Shown here piece after piece: positions 12,201-21,540 of a stretch of DNA of 53,500 nt. The DNA lies in the NCBI RefSeq assembly GCF_964340395.1, contig NC_135571.1, positions 13,157,546 to 13,211,045 on the forward strand. The letters are read 5' to 3'. How positions within the stretch are numbered: the stretch's first letter is position 1; each line of letters starts with the position of its first letter. The notes beneath the pieces were generated by a model. The model saw only the letters and a program-made list of their open reading frames with translations, made no database searches and had not been told where the DNA came from. The stretch comes from Glandiceps talaboti. Lineage: Eukaryota > Hemichordata > Enteropneusta > Spengelidae. A program made the translations under genes and the position numbers.

Positions 12201-13650
12201 GTTTCCCTCGACTCTCATCTGGGTGATATTGTAGTAGAGCCCCCAGTGGTGAGAGTCTGGGTAACCAAGGCTAGTGGTCATGTAGTAGAGCCCCCAGTGG
12301 TGAGAGTCTGGGTAACCAAGACTAGTGGTCATGTAGTAGAGCCCCCAGTGGTGAGAGTCTGGGTAACCAAGACTAAGGGTAGTCTAGATAAAGTGGCCTT
12401 ATACAAAACAACATGTATGTACACTTTGGGTGTTCAGGCCACTTTTTCAATATAAGGCAACTTTACTACCATCCTGTAGGACAGTCTCATTTTTACTGAG
12501 AAGTCCATAGCAATACTCAGAGTAATAAATGAATGACACCAACCTGCTGTTTGATAATTCCTAAATGAAAGTATCCATCAATATCTCGTCTTCCCAGGAC
12601 CCTCATTCCAGTCATCAAAGTTCCAGCTGTAGCCGAAAACTTCTCATTGTCAATCACCACCTTCTCTACAAAACGAGGCGGTCTGTATGTCTCCCATGCA
12701 ATATTCGGATACCGTGTTATGGCGTCTTCTGTGTAGACTACGGTACCCGGTTCACTGGGTGGTATGAGTTGTGGTGTGAGATACGGATTATGATCAAGCG
12801 ATGTTGTAACGCTACAGGTTTTTACATCATTATCAGGTAATACCGGAGCAGTACTCTCGATGTATGTTGTTGTTGCAACTGCTGGAAGTTTATCAAGTGT
12901 GGTATGAATACTTGTATTGGGTACCTTATCATCTGTATCACGTTCATATGTTTGTGTGCTGGTCACAGGAGGATTATCAATGGTTGTGACCACTGTGTGT
13001 GTCTTGACAGGCTCAGGATCAAGTTCATAGATGTTTGTAACTAGTCTTTCCCTTGCGTGGTCTTTTCTGACAACTGCTTCAATTCTGTCGATTCTTCCAA
13101 ATGCTGATACACTTATCACATGAAATGTCCCTGCTGTCTGAATTGCCAAGTTTTCCAGGAAATCATACGCAGCCGGATCGACATGGGTGCCTGTCAAATG
13201 AATGGTATGAATTGGCCGACCTTGACTTGACACGGCGACTTGTTGTAAAATTGTTGTTGTTGGCTGGTCAGGTAATCCGTCGGTTACTAAATACACCGAT
13301 TCACAGCCTGGGTCGCTGAATGCTAATATCAATGCGTCTAGCATATTTGAACCTGTTTTGATACCCAGTTTGCCGATCCAATCACTAGCTACTGCAACAG
13401 TTTGAGGAGTAAGTTTGACGACTTTGTCGGCCCATGGGGACACCTGGTCCGAGTATTCAATAACATTGAAATGACAATCGCTTCTTTGGAACGAACGTGA
13501 TAACAGCACTTCTATTAAATGCTCTTTCACAACCTCAAGATAACTGTACATGCTCCCTGAAGTGTCCAAAAGAAAAGTTATGTTCTTTTCGTCAAGTTCA
13601 CCGAAAATAGTCGGTATACCTTTCTTTCGAAGTACTGGAATTGCCGCCAT
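3219..13650 (-). CDS. VWA and DUF4537-like domain protein with coiled-coil tail
   Basis: Five coding exons, complement of 13650-12544, 7283-7058, 6642-5442, 4038-3789 and 3443-3219, joined at GT-AG sites in consistent phase: 3009 nt, 1002 residues plus stop. Residues about 20-190 form a von Willebrand factor A domain with a complete MIDAS signature (DTSGSMYS, residues 29-36) and a later VTDGLPDQP loop. Residues about 340-500, split over exons 1-3, resemble the DUF4537 region I associate with C11orf16- and VWA3B-type proteins (blocks MRVLGRRDIDGYFHLG and VPGDKVLAPWEK). The middle is acidic and serine-rich; the last 170 residues are charged Q/E/K/R coiled coil without a membrane segment. A cytoplasmic, perhaps cilium-linked, protein is plausible but function is unknown. 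The start ATG lies in a YY1-type context (CAAGATGGCGGC). The exon 3 donor (AG/GTTAGC) is weak and followed by a repeat full of stronger donor-like sites. Head-to-head with NDUFB2. Family call moderately sure; exon joins fairly sure. Confidence 0.85.
4321..5345. repeat. 1 kb pentanucleotide array (CCTTR/CCTAG)
   Basis: About 200 tandem pentamers, mostly CCTTG, CCTTA and CCTAG, fill most of the intron between exons 3 and 4 of the VWA gene. Read on the transcript strand the array repeatedly spells AGGTAAGG and AGGCTAGG. The Leu/Pro/Ala reading frames in it are by-products of the pentamer. Confidence 0.95.
6828..6905. repeat. Degenerate copy of CTTCATTCAGCC MITE family
   Basis: The stretch containing TTTTTCTTCAGCCTAAGGGG and TTGTCACTATGAG matches the copy at 28300-28435, which has CCTAAGGGGTTCTTGTCACT. 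Only part of the element remains. It lies in the VWA intron between exons 2 and 3. Confidence 0.5.
6964..7035. repeat. Diverged copy of TAAGATAYGCC hairpin family
   Basis: TCTGTACAGTATGCCGTGG followed by CCCTCCTTCATCGGTCAACC matches, with substitutions, the right arm (reverse complement) of the better copy at 16244-16324. It ends about 20 bases from the donor of exon 2 of the VWA gene. Confidence 0.45.
7433..7740 (-). repeat. SINE-like dispersed repeat
   Basis: About 75 bases at its start, read in reverse complement (ATCCTACCAGGTCCCCAATT, then GTTCAAATCTTG and AAGGACTTTA), match 31345-31425 in PRDM4 intron 3. The GTTCAAATC block resembles a tRNA-type B box, which suggests a SINE tail. A (CA)n tract at about 7392-7424 precedes it. 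Confidence 0.45.
7741..8938. other. Intron 1 of VWA gene, nothing recognised
   Basis: Mostly AT-rich unique-looking intron sequence with a short poly-C tract near 7852. Short frames show no recognisable domain and lack splice context. Confidence 0.4.
8938..9322. repeat. About 80-bp minisatellite, five copies
   Basis: Each unit contains CCAGATATCCCTATGTTACC, CTGAATTCACACACCACC and a run of CATATTT. Units differ mainly in the number of the 7-base CATATTT steps, so the array is a minisatellite with an internal microsatellite. Confidence 0.9.
9323..11450. other. Intron 1 of VWA gene, low-information sequence
   Basis: No exon recognised. A CTGTG/GTACTG-rich simple tract lies at about 11200-11297. 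The rest is AT-rich with many ACATGTA-type short palindromes. Confidence 0.4.
11450..11965. repeat. About 84-bp minisatellite, six copies
   Basis: Units carry TGTTACCCAGACTCTCACTG, GGGCTCTACTGTGAGACC and GAGTTTGGGGAAACATAATC. Spacing is 83-99 bp. The core is the reverse complement of the array at 12225-12382. Confidence 0.9.
12225..12382. repeat. 51-bp minisatellite, three copies, inverted core
   Basis: Three units begin at about 12231, 12282 and 12333 and carry GTAGTAGAGCCCCCAGTGG and GAGAGTCTGGGTAACCAAG. The core reverse-complements to the motif repeated at 11450-11965. Confidence 0.9.
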
Positions 13651-13656
13651 CTTGAA
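13640..13656 (-). promoter_or_regulatory. YY1-type motif at VWA gene start codon
   Basis: On the minus strand the sequence is CAAGATGGCGGCAA, a match to the YY1 consensus, with the ATG of the VWA gene inside it. YY1 sites placed at or just before start codons are known for many animal housekeeping genes; here they imply a short 5' UTR. Confidence 0.55.
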
Positions 13657-14281
13657 ATCAATTAGCAGCCTCCACCTGCAACTTCGAAGTCAAAAATATT
13701 TCAGGCACAATAACAAAATTATAAAGCCCTCACTTATCGTGTCTCATGTATAATGAAGAACCAATGTGCAAAATATGGCATTTGTCAAGATCACAGAACC
13801 GTAGAAAAACAGCGACAGATGAGGATACGTTTCGTTGAGCTTCCAGCCACACATGTACGTACAGCTGTGAACAACCAATCAATGTGTTGCCATAAATATC
13901 GAAGTTGCTAGGGTGCCCTTTTTTTGTTTCCAGGATGATATCAACAAAACCTTGCATTATGGGTAAATAAATATTCAACGTTTTTATTGTCATTGGATTC
14001 TATTTCGATATTTGGTGATATATTTTGTAAACTCTATAATGATGGCACGGAAATTCTGAGTGTTGATAACCATGTCATGATATTTGCTGTCTTCAGCGAT
14101 TATTTTATTCTAAGGTCAAAGGTGAAAGGATTTAATTCCGAAAGAAACCGAAGATTGAACCCGAAAGTACACGAAGTAGGCGCCATCTTGGTTCACTACA
14201 AGGGGAGACCAAAGTAGCCGAGTGGGGATATATTTTCGTTACATATTTAGGTCGCTAGCCCCACCTGGGCCAAACTTGAAG
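13651..14281. promoter_or_regulatory. Bidirectional promoter region, VWA gene / NDUFB2
   Basis: 631 bp separate two divergent start codons. A second YY1-type site, CGCCATCTTG (14181-14190), lies about 90 bp before the NDUFB2 ATG. No TATA box stands out next to either gene. Shared promoter use is inferred from the geometry. Confidence 0.55.
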
Positions 14282-15345
14282 ATGTCCTCACTTGCAAGAT
14301 TTAGGCCAACATTTCAGGCACTAAGATCACTGAATCGACAACCGTTTAAGCTACAACAGACAAGAAAGTAAGTGACCGGCATTTCATCGTCGAGATCGAG
14401 AACGTACAGTGTACACTGTACCTGCAATCAACCGTGTTGTCGAGGTCAGCTTGACCTAGGCTCATGTTATGTTTGCTTTCCCTCGACACGTTTGAACAGT
14501 AGATATATTTTGGGAAGCACATGTTGAGAAACGACATTTTGAAATAAAATACACTTAATAGCGATCATACAGTTCATACATGAATCAGTTTACAGGCCAA
14601 AGCTCGTCCTTCAGTTCAGAGTTACACCTTCAACGTACGGTACAGCATCGCAGTTTAGGATTCGTATTTATATCTGTTGACAGGGTCCTTCTAAAATTTC
14701 TCGTCTTGATATTATAGATATTTTGTTGTGTTGTAAGTGAAATTTATGGAGATCGTTGTTCTGTGTTCTATTACAGTGCATCATTGGTTTACAGAGGAGC
14801 TCCTGCTCCAAGTAGAAAACTTTACTGGACAGGGGAAACTATCATGGGTCTGATGTGGTTTTGGATTTTATGGAGGTTTTACCATGAACCAGAAATGGTC
14901 TATGTAAGTTGATAAATAAATGTGACATTGAAGTAGCAGTTTGATCATTTTATGTCTGCAATTTGTGATACATTCACACCCATTGCAAACTTTGCTGTGG
15001 TACCAGGTTATAGATATGCAAATCATCATGCAAATTAGCCACTATCCTTGCAGTCTACCCTGGGGAGAACACTGTCAGACAACAAGACATGTATATTCTC
15101 GTATTAGAGGGTACATTGCTAGTATTCATTCTTTGCTGACTGGACCATTTCCTAGGTACAGCGTTACTTCTTTGCTGACTGGACCATTTCATAGGTACAA
15201 TGTTACTTCAGTCTTCTTTGCTGACTGGACCATTTCCTGAGTAACGTTGATTTATTGTTTGTCTTTACAGGGTCATTTTCCATACCCAGATCCATCTAAA
15301 TGGACAAATGAAGAACTAGGAATTCCTCCAGATGATGAAGATTGA
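14282..15345 (+). CDS. NDUFB2: NADH:ubiquinone oxidoreductase subunit B2, mitochondrial
   Basis: Three coding exons, 14282-14367, 14777-14903 and 15271-15345 (86+127+75 nt), join in frame to 95 residues. The single membrane helix GLMWFWILWRF and the C-terminal block HFPYPDPSKWTNEELGIPPD are near-identical to vertebrate NDUFB2, a supernumerary subunit of the complex I membrane arm in the inner mitochondrial membrane. The first 30 or so residues are rich in R, K and S and lack acidic residues, as in a mitochondrial targeting sequence. Donors are GTAAGT-type and acceptors are pyrimidine-rich. Length is slightly below the human precursor (about 105). A 3' UTR intron and a polyadenylation signal follow. 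The gene is divergent from the VWA gene and tail-to-tail with PRDM4. Confidence 0.95.
15119..15240. repeat. Short repeat in NDUFB2 intron 2
   Basis: Three copies of TTTGCTGACTGGACCATTTC spaced about 40-50 bp, with a CCTAGGTACA-type spacer. Confidence 0.8.
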
Positions 15346-15374
15346 GAAATTTGATATAACTGAAATATGATTAG

Positions 15375-15889
15375 GTAAATTATAAACACTACGCCATCAC
15401 AAAAGTATGTAACACTGCTAAGGCAAAAAAAAAAAGAATTGTTTCTGGTCAGCACACGCATCACTTAAATACCCCCTGTGTCAGTCTTTTTGTGTGTTTG
15501 TTTATCTAGTCCATGCAGTCTGCAGATCCGAGGGGCAACACAAAAATATCCCTCCCTACTTCAGTGATGACAACTGTAGAGCCAATCATGAACAAGCACA
15601 CACACACACTTGCCCTAAATTACATGTACATAATAAATAGAAGTTTCTGCCATAAATACATGTAGTAGATTGAGTGACAGCTTTGTTGAGAATAAAAAAA
15701 AATTGTGTCATAGCACCACTGCAGACAAAATTTATGACCAGAAACAGTTTTTTTTGTGTGGCCTTATCTAGCCCATTGTAATCCTCACACAGTGACCATA
15801 AATTGCATTCATTCATTGATTATTGATTCAAAAGTGTGCATTGACAATTGATGTGTGTTTATACAGTTTTATTTTTGTCTTTATTTCAG
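15375..15889 (+). other. Probable 3' UTR intron of NDUFB2
   Basis: A donor ATTAG/GTAAAT lies 29 bases after the stop codon and an acceptor TTTATTTCAG ends at 15889; the last exon then runs to the AATAAA at 16096. A stop codon less than 50 nt from the final junction would not normally trigger nonsense-mediated decay. Inferred from splice consensus only. Confidence 0.55.
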
Positions 15890-16095
15890 GTGCTTTCATT
15901 GGAACAGGTAGAAACAGTACTGTAAAAGAAAGGCTATCTATTTGTCATTAGGAGTGGTTTTATTATTTCATCTAGTTGGCAATTTGAGTTCTTCCTGCAA
16001 GCCTAATTATCATGTGTGTGCTGCTATCTACCATCTAGTTTTATCTATTTTGGTTTGGAGGTTGTCAAGTTCATTGTAAATAGACCAAAGATTTG

Positions 16096-16101
16096 AATAA
16101 A
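16096..16101 (+). terminator. Polyadenylation signal of NDUFB2
   Basis: AATAAA about 200 nt into the putative final exon, followed by T- and G-rich sequence. Confidence 0.65.
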
Positions 16102-16243
16102 ATGTTTTCAGGAATGATCAATAGTTTGGATATCATGACTGAGATTTTGTCGAAATATGGAAAAGATGGTTGGTATGAGTGGATGGGGTACCAACTTGGT
16201 GGATGGGAGGATTGTTGGGTGAATGGATAGGTGGATGATTAGA

Positions 16244-16324
16244 CTAAGATATGCCGTGTCACTCCGCCCTCACAAGGGTTGACTGATGTGTGAGGGTGCC
16301 CTGCTGTTGCGGCATATCTTACAG
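16244..16324. repeat. TAAGATATGCCG hairpin element, best copy
   Basis: About 80 bp bounded by TAAGATATGCCG and its exact inverse CGGCATATCTTA; nested inside are CCCTCACA and TGTGAGGG, also inverse. Related copies lie at 6964-7035, 26576-26632 and 37529-37627. It abuts the large satellite. Confidence 0.75.
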
Positions 16325-19300
16325 GCTAATGAATGATTTGATGACTGGGTGAATGGATAGATGAACGGATGGGTGGGTTGATGATTTGATGGATGGATAG
16401 ATAAGTGAATGATCCGGGGGTGGGTGGGTAGATGAATGGATGGGTTGATGATTTGATCCATGGATAGATAAGTGAATGATCTGGTGGTGGGTGGGTAGAT
16501 GAATGGATGGGTTGATGATTTGATCCATGGATAGATAAGTGAATGATCTGGTGGTGGGTGGGTGGGTGGGTAGATGAATGGATGGGTTGATGATTTGATC
16601 CATGGATAGATAAGTGAATGATCTGGTGGTGGGTGGGTGGGTGGGTAGATGAATGGATGGGTTGATGATTTGATCCATGGATAGATAAGTGAATGATCTG
16701 GTGTGGGTGGGTGGGTGGGTAGATGAATGGATGGGTTGATGATTTGATCCATGGATAGATAAGTGAATGATCTGGTGGTGGGTGGGTGGGTGGGTGGGTA
16801 GATGAATGGATGGGTTGATGATTTGATGGATGGATAGATAAGTGAATGATCTGGTGGTGGGTGGGTGGGTGGGTAGATGAATGGATGGGTTGATGATTTG
16901 ATCGATGGATAGATAAGTGAATGATCTGGTGGTGGGTGGGTGGGTGGGTAGATGAATGGATGGGTTGATGATTTGATCGATGGATAGATAAGTGAATGAT
17001 CTGATGGTGGGTGGGTAGATGAATGGATGGGTTGATGATTTGATCGATGGATAGATAAGTGAATGATCTGGTGGTGGGTGGGTGGGTGGGTAGATGAATG
17101 GATGGGTTGATGATTTGATCGATGGATAGATAAGTGAATGATCTGGTGGTGGGTGGGTAGATGAATGGATGGGTTGATGATTTGATGGATGGATAGATAA
17201 GTGAATGATCTGGTGGTGGGTGGGTGGGTGGGTAGATGAATGGATGGGTTGATGATTTGATCCATGGATAGATAAGTGAATGATCTGGTGTGGGTGGGTG
17301 CGGGTGGGTAGATGATTTGATCCATGGATAGATAAGTGAATGATCTGGTGGTGGGTGGGTGGGTGGGTAGATGAATGGATGGGTTGATGATTTGATGGAT
17401 GGATAGATAAGTGAATGATCCGGTGGTGGGTGGGTGGGTGGATGAATGGATGGGTTGATGATTTGGATGGATAGATAAGTGAATGATCCGGTGGTGGGTG
17501 GGTGGGTGGGTGGGTAGATGAATGGATTGGTTGATGATTTGATCCATGGATAGATAAGTGAATGATCTGGTGGTGGGTGGGTGGGTGGGTAGATGAATGG
17601 ATGGGTTGATGATTTGATCCATGGATAGATAAGTGAATGATCTGGTGGTGGGTGGGTGCGGGTGGGTAGATGAATGGCTGGGTTGATGATTTGATCCATG
17701 GATAGATAAGTGAATGATCTGGTGGTGGGTGGGTGGGTGGGTAGATGAATGGATGGGTTGATGATTTGATGGATGGATAGATAAGTGAATGATCCGGTGG
17801 TGGGTGGGTGGGTGGATGAATGGATGGGTTGATGATTTGGATGGATAGATAAGTGAATGATCCGGTGGTGGGTGGGTGGGTGGGTGGGTAGATGAATGGA
17901 TTGGTTGATGATTTGATCCATGGATAGATAAGTGAATGATCTGGTGGTGGGTGGGTGGGTGGGTAGATGAATGGATGGGTTGATGATTTGATCCATGGAT
18001 AGATAAGTGAATGATCTGGTGGTGGGTGGGTGCGGGTGGGTAGATGAATGGCTGGGTTGATGATTTGATCCATGGATAGATAAGTGAATGATCTGGTGGT
18101 GGGTGGGTGGGTGGGTAGATGAATGGATGGGTTGATGATTTGATGGATGGATAGATAAGTGAATGATCTGGTGGTGGGTGGGTGGGTGGGTAGATGAATG
18201 GATGGGTTGATGATTTGATCCATGGATAGATAAGTGAATGATCCGGTGGTGGGTGGGTGGGTGGGTGGGTAGATGAATGGATTGGTTGATGATTTGATCC
18301 ATGGATAGATAAGTGAATGATCTGGTGGTGGGTGGGTAGATGAATGGATGGGTTGATGATTTGATCCATGGATAGATAAGTGAATGATCCGGTGGTGGGT
18401 GGGTGGGTGGGTGGGTGGGTAGATGAATGGATGGGTTGATGATTTGATCCATGGATAGATAAGTGAATGATCTGGTGGTGGGTGGGTGGGTGGGTTGATG
18501 AATGGATGGGTTGATGATTTGATCCATGGATAGATAAGTGAATGATCTGGTGGTGGGTGGGTGGGTGGGTGGGTAGATGAATGGATGGGTTGATGATTTG
18601 ATCGATGGATAGATAAGTGAATGATCTGGTGGTGGGTGGGTGGGTGGGTAGATGAATGGATGGGTTGATGATTTGATCGATGGATAGATAAGTGAATGAT
18701 CTGGTGGTGGGTGGGTAGATGAATGGATGGGTTGATGATTTGATCGATGGATAGATAAGTGAATGATCTGGTGGTGGGTGGGTGGGTGGGTAGATGAATG
18801 GATGGGTTGATGATTTGATCGATGGATAGATAAGTGAATGATCTGGTGGTGGGTGGGTAGATGAATGGATGGGTTGATGATTTGATGGATGGATAGATAA
18901 GTGAATGATCTGGTGGTGGGTGGGTGGGTGGGTAGATGAATGGATGGGTTGATGATTTGATCGATGGATAGATAAGTGAATGATCTGGTGGTGGGTGGGT
19001 AGATGAATGGATGGGTTGATGATTTGATCCATGGATAGATAAGTGAATGATCTGGTGGTGGGTGGGTGGGTGGGTAGATGAATGGATGGGTTGATGATTT
19101 GATCCATGGATAGATAAGTGAATGATCCGGTGGTGGGTGGGTGGGTGGGTAGATGAATGGATGGGTTGATGATTTGATCCATGGATAGATAAGTGAATGA
19201 TCCGGTGGTGGGTGGGTGGGTGGGTAGATGAATGGATGGGTTGATGATTTGATCCATGGATAGATAAGTGAATGATCTGGTGGTGGGTGGGTGGGTGGGT

Positions 19301-19632
19301 AGATGAATGGATGGGTTGATGATTTGATCCATGGATAGATAAGTGAATGATCTGGTGGTGGGTGGGTGGGTGGGTAAATGAATGGATGGGTTGATGATTT
19401 GATCCATGGATAGATAAGTGAATGATCTGGTGGTGGGTGGGTGGGTGGGTAGATGAATGGATGGGTTGATGATTTGATGGATGGATAGATAAGTGAATGA
19501 TCCGGTGGTGGGTGGGTGGGTGGATGAATGGATGGGTTGATGATTTGGATGGATAGATAAGTGAATGATCCGGTGGTGGGTGGGTGGGTGGGTAGATGAA
19601 TGGATGGGTTGATGATTTGATCGATGGATAGT
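16322..19632. repeat. 3.3 kb G-rich minisatellite, units about 67-79 bp
   Basis: Roughly 45 units, each with GATGAATGGATGGGTTGATG, ATTTGATCCATGGATAG, ATAAGTGAATGATCTGG and a GGGT run of two to six steps. Rare variants (AATGGCTGGG at about 17675 and 18047; ATTTGGATGG near 17461 and 17834) recur about 373 bp apart, showing higher-order duplication. All three minus-strand frames are open over 2-3 kb because the reverse complement has almost no stop triplets; the Ser/Thr/His/Pro frames are not genes. Confidence 0.95.
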
Positions 19633-19659
19633 AGACTTCAACATTCAGTATACACACCT

Positions 19660-20893
19660 GTGATCACTCATTAAAGTTCAGTAAATGGCTTAGACAATGA
19701 GAGCCAACAACCACCAATATTTCAGCCTTGATGGAAAGGGTTGATCAACCTCTAATGTACCTGACATTGCATCAGCAGAAAAATGATACTCTGGCTTATG
19801 AGAATGGGGTTGATTGAGAATGAATGGATTGATAAATATATGTATAGATTAACGGATGGTGGACTTTCATTGTTGTTCATTCATCTGTTCACTCATTAGT
19901 ATTTAGCTAATTGCTATGGTAACAAGAGTGCCAACAATGACAAATCTTACATAGATGGGTGGTTATGTATTTGTCATTGGAGTATCACAGGGGGCTCAGG
20001 CTTAGTTATATTCACGAAAACACAAACAATAACAAACAACAATATATAAATAGTGACAAACATGAACGACAAGGTCATTACAAATCAATAACAACAATGT
20101 TTCAACATTACATCCTTCACAGGCATGTATATCACTGTAATGAATATTCATGTCTGCTAAGACCCATCATGCAATAGTGTATCACAAAGAACAATAGAAT
20201 TGAACACTCTGGAGGTGAAGAAGAGTCTCAATTTATTGTTCCTTGGCAACCTGAGAGAAAATTATGTGATGTGAAACCATGACATGACTCTCCAGAACTC
20301 AAAAGTTTATGAAAATATCTTTAATTTCCTGGAGTGGCATTCCCTTTAAAGAGGCAACAAATCATATATTCACACAGCATAGTTGATCGATCAGTTGAGA
20401 AAACCTACAAACTGCCGTTTAGGGCGCACTTCAATAAAATACTACAGAGAACTCGGACTATAGTTGACTCTTGGATGACAATAGATAAATCTATAGAAAA
20501 CAAAGGATATTAAATTTACCGTTGACGGCGCTCTTCAAGTCAACCAATCTGTTAAAAACAAACGATATACTCATTTTTACGGTGATGGCACACTTCAAGT
20601 TAGCCATTTTGGGTTATTTTTTAACTTTGACTATCAATACATACAGTTTAATTATTGTCTCTTTTTTGACAAGTTTTCACAGACGGAAGGAAGATTTCTG
20701 GAGTTCTTTTGACCAAGGATTGACACTACAGACTATGATATGTGTTGGAGAACAAGACTCTTCTAAACTATTTGATTATATGCAGGAAGTGGACAAATAT
20801 GAAAGACACTAGACTAGACGTTCCCCTGTGCGAGATCTTTTGGGTTTGCTTCACTTAAGATTTTGTCTTCCAAAAACTAGTAAATGATATATC
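19660..20893. other. Intergenic DNA between satellite and MITE-derived array
   Basis: No gene recognised. A 96-codon frame at 20522-20812 has a hydrophobic segment but no family resemblance or splice context. A dispersed repeat lies at 20212-20358. Confidence 0.4.
20212..20358 (+). repeat. Dispersed repeat, partner of 45060-45200
   Basis: Blocks AATTATGTGATGTGAAA, CATGACATGACTCTCCAG and CCTGGAGTGGCATTCCC match the reverse complement of 45060-45200 in the same order over about 140 bp with indels. Confidence 0.65.
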
Positions 20894-21393
20894 AAGATCA
20901 GTGAGCCTGATCACAAGGTTTCATGTTGAGATAGACACAATAAAGATAACATACAAACCTCCCTTACACAGTGTCTGCTCTGTAGACACAATAAAGATAA
21001 CACACAAACATCCCTTATACAGTGTCTGCTCTGTAGACACAATAAAGATAACACACAAACATCCCTTACACAGTGTCTGCTCTGTAGACACAATAAAGAT
21101 AACATACAAACATCCCTTACACAGTGTCTGCTCTGTAGACACAATAAAGATAACATACAAACATCCCTTACACAGTGTCTGCTCTGTAGACACAATAAAG
21201 ATAACACACAAACATCCCTTATACAGTGTCTGCTCTGTAGACACAATAAAGATAACACACAAACATCCCTTACACAGTGTCTGCTCTGTAGACACAATAA
21301 AGATAACATACAAACATCCCTTACACAGTGTCTGCTCTGTAGACACAATAAAGATAACATACAAACATCCCTTACACAGTGTCTGCTCTGTAT
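20894..21393. repeat. 51-bp minisatellite inside a truncated MITE
   Basis: It opens with AAGATCAGTGAGCCTGATCA and a GTTTCATGTTGAGATAGACA block, identical to the left arm of the element at 51839-52067. The next 51 bp (ACAATAAAGATAACA, CAGTGTCTGCTCTGTAG) are then repeated nine times from 20934 to 21393. The inverted right arm present in the other copy is missing. Frames of 17-residue periodicity on both strands are a result of the 51-bp period. Confidence 0.85.
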
Positions 21394-21540
21394 TTTGTTA
21401 ATGATGAACTCTATAAATGAATCTAGTATCTTGATTGGTCAGCTGTGAAGGCATCCTAAGCTGTTGATTATTCAAAAATATCATGTGACCTCAAGTTGCT
21501 CATTGATTGGCTGATAAATCAAGAAAGCTCCCTAAGCTAA

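Noticed and set aside
16270-19657. Three minus-strand frames of 733 to 1124 codons rich in Ser, Thr, His, Pro, Ile
   Set aside because: They overlap each other in all three frames and follow the minisatellite period; no promoter, splice or domain signal. An effect of a stop-free repeat.
20522-20812. 96-codon frame with a hydrophobic segment
   Set aside because: No recognisable family, no splice context; length is expected by chance in AT-rich DNA of this size.
20901-21401. Frames of 147-166 codons on both strands
   Set aside because: 51-bp period is a multiple of three, so any frame without a stop in one unit stays open.
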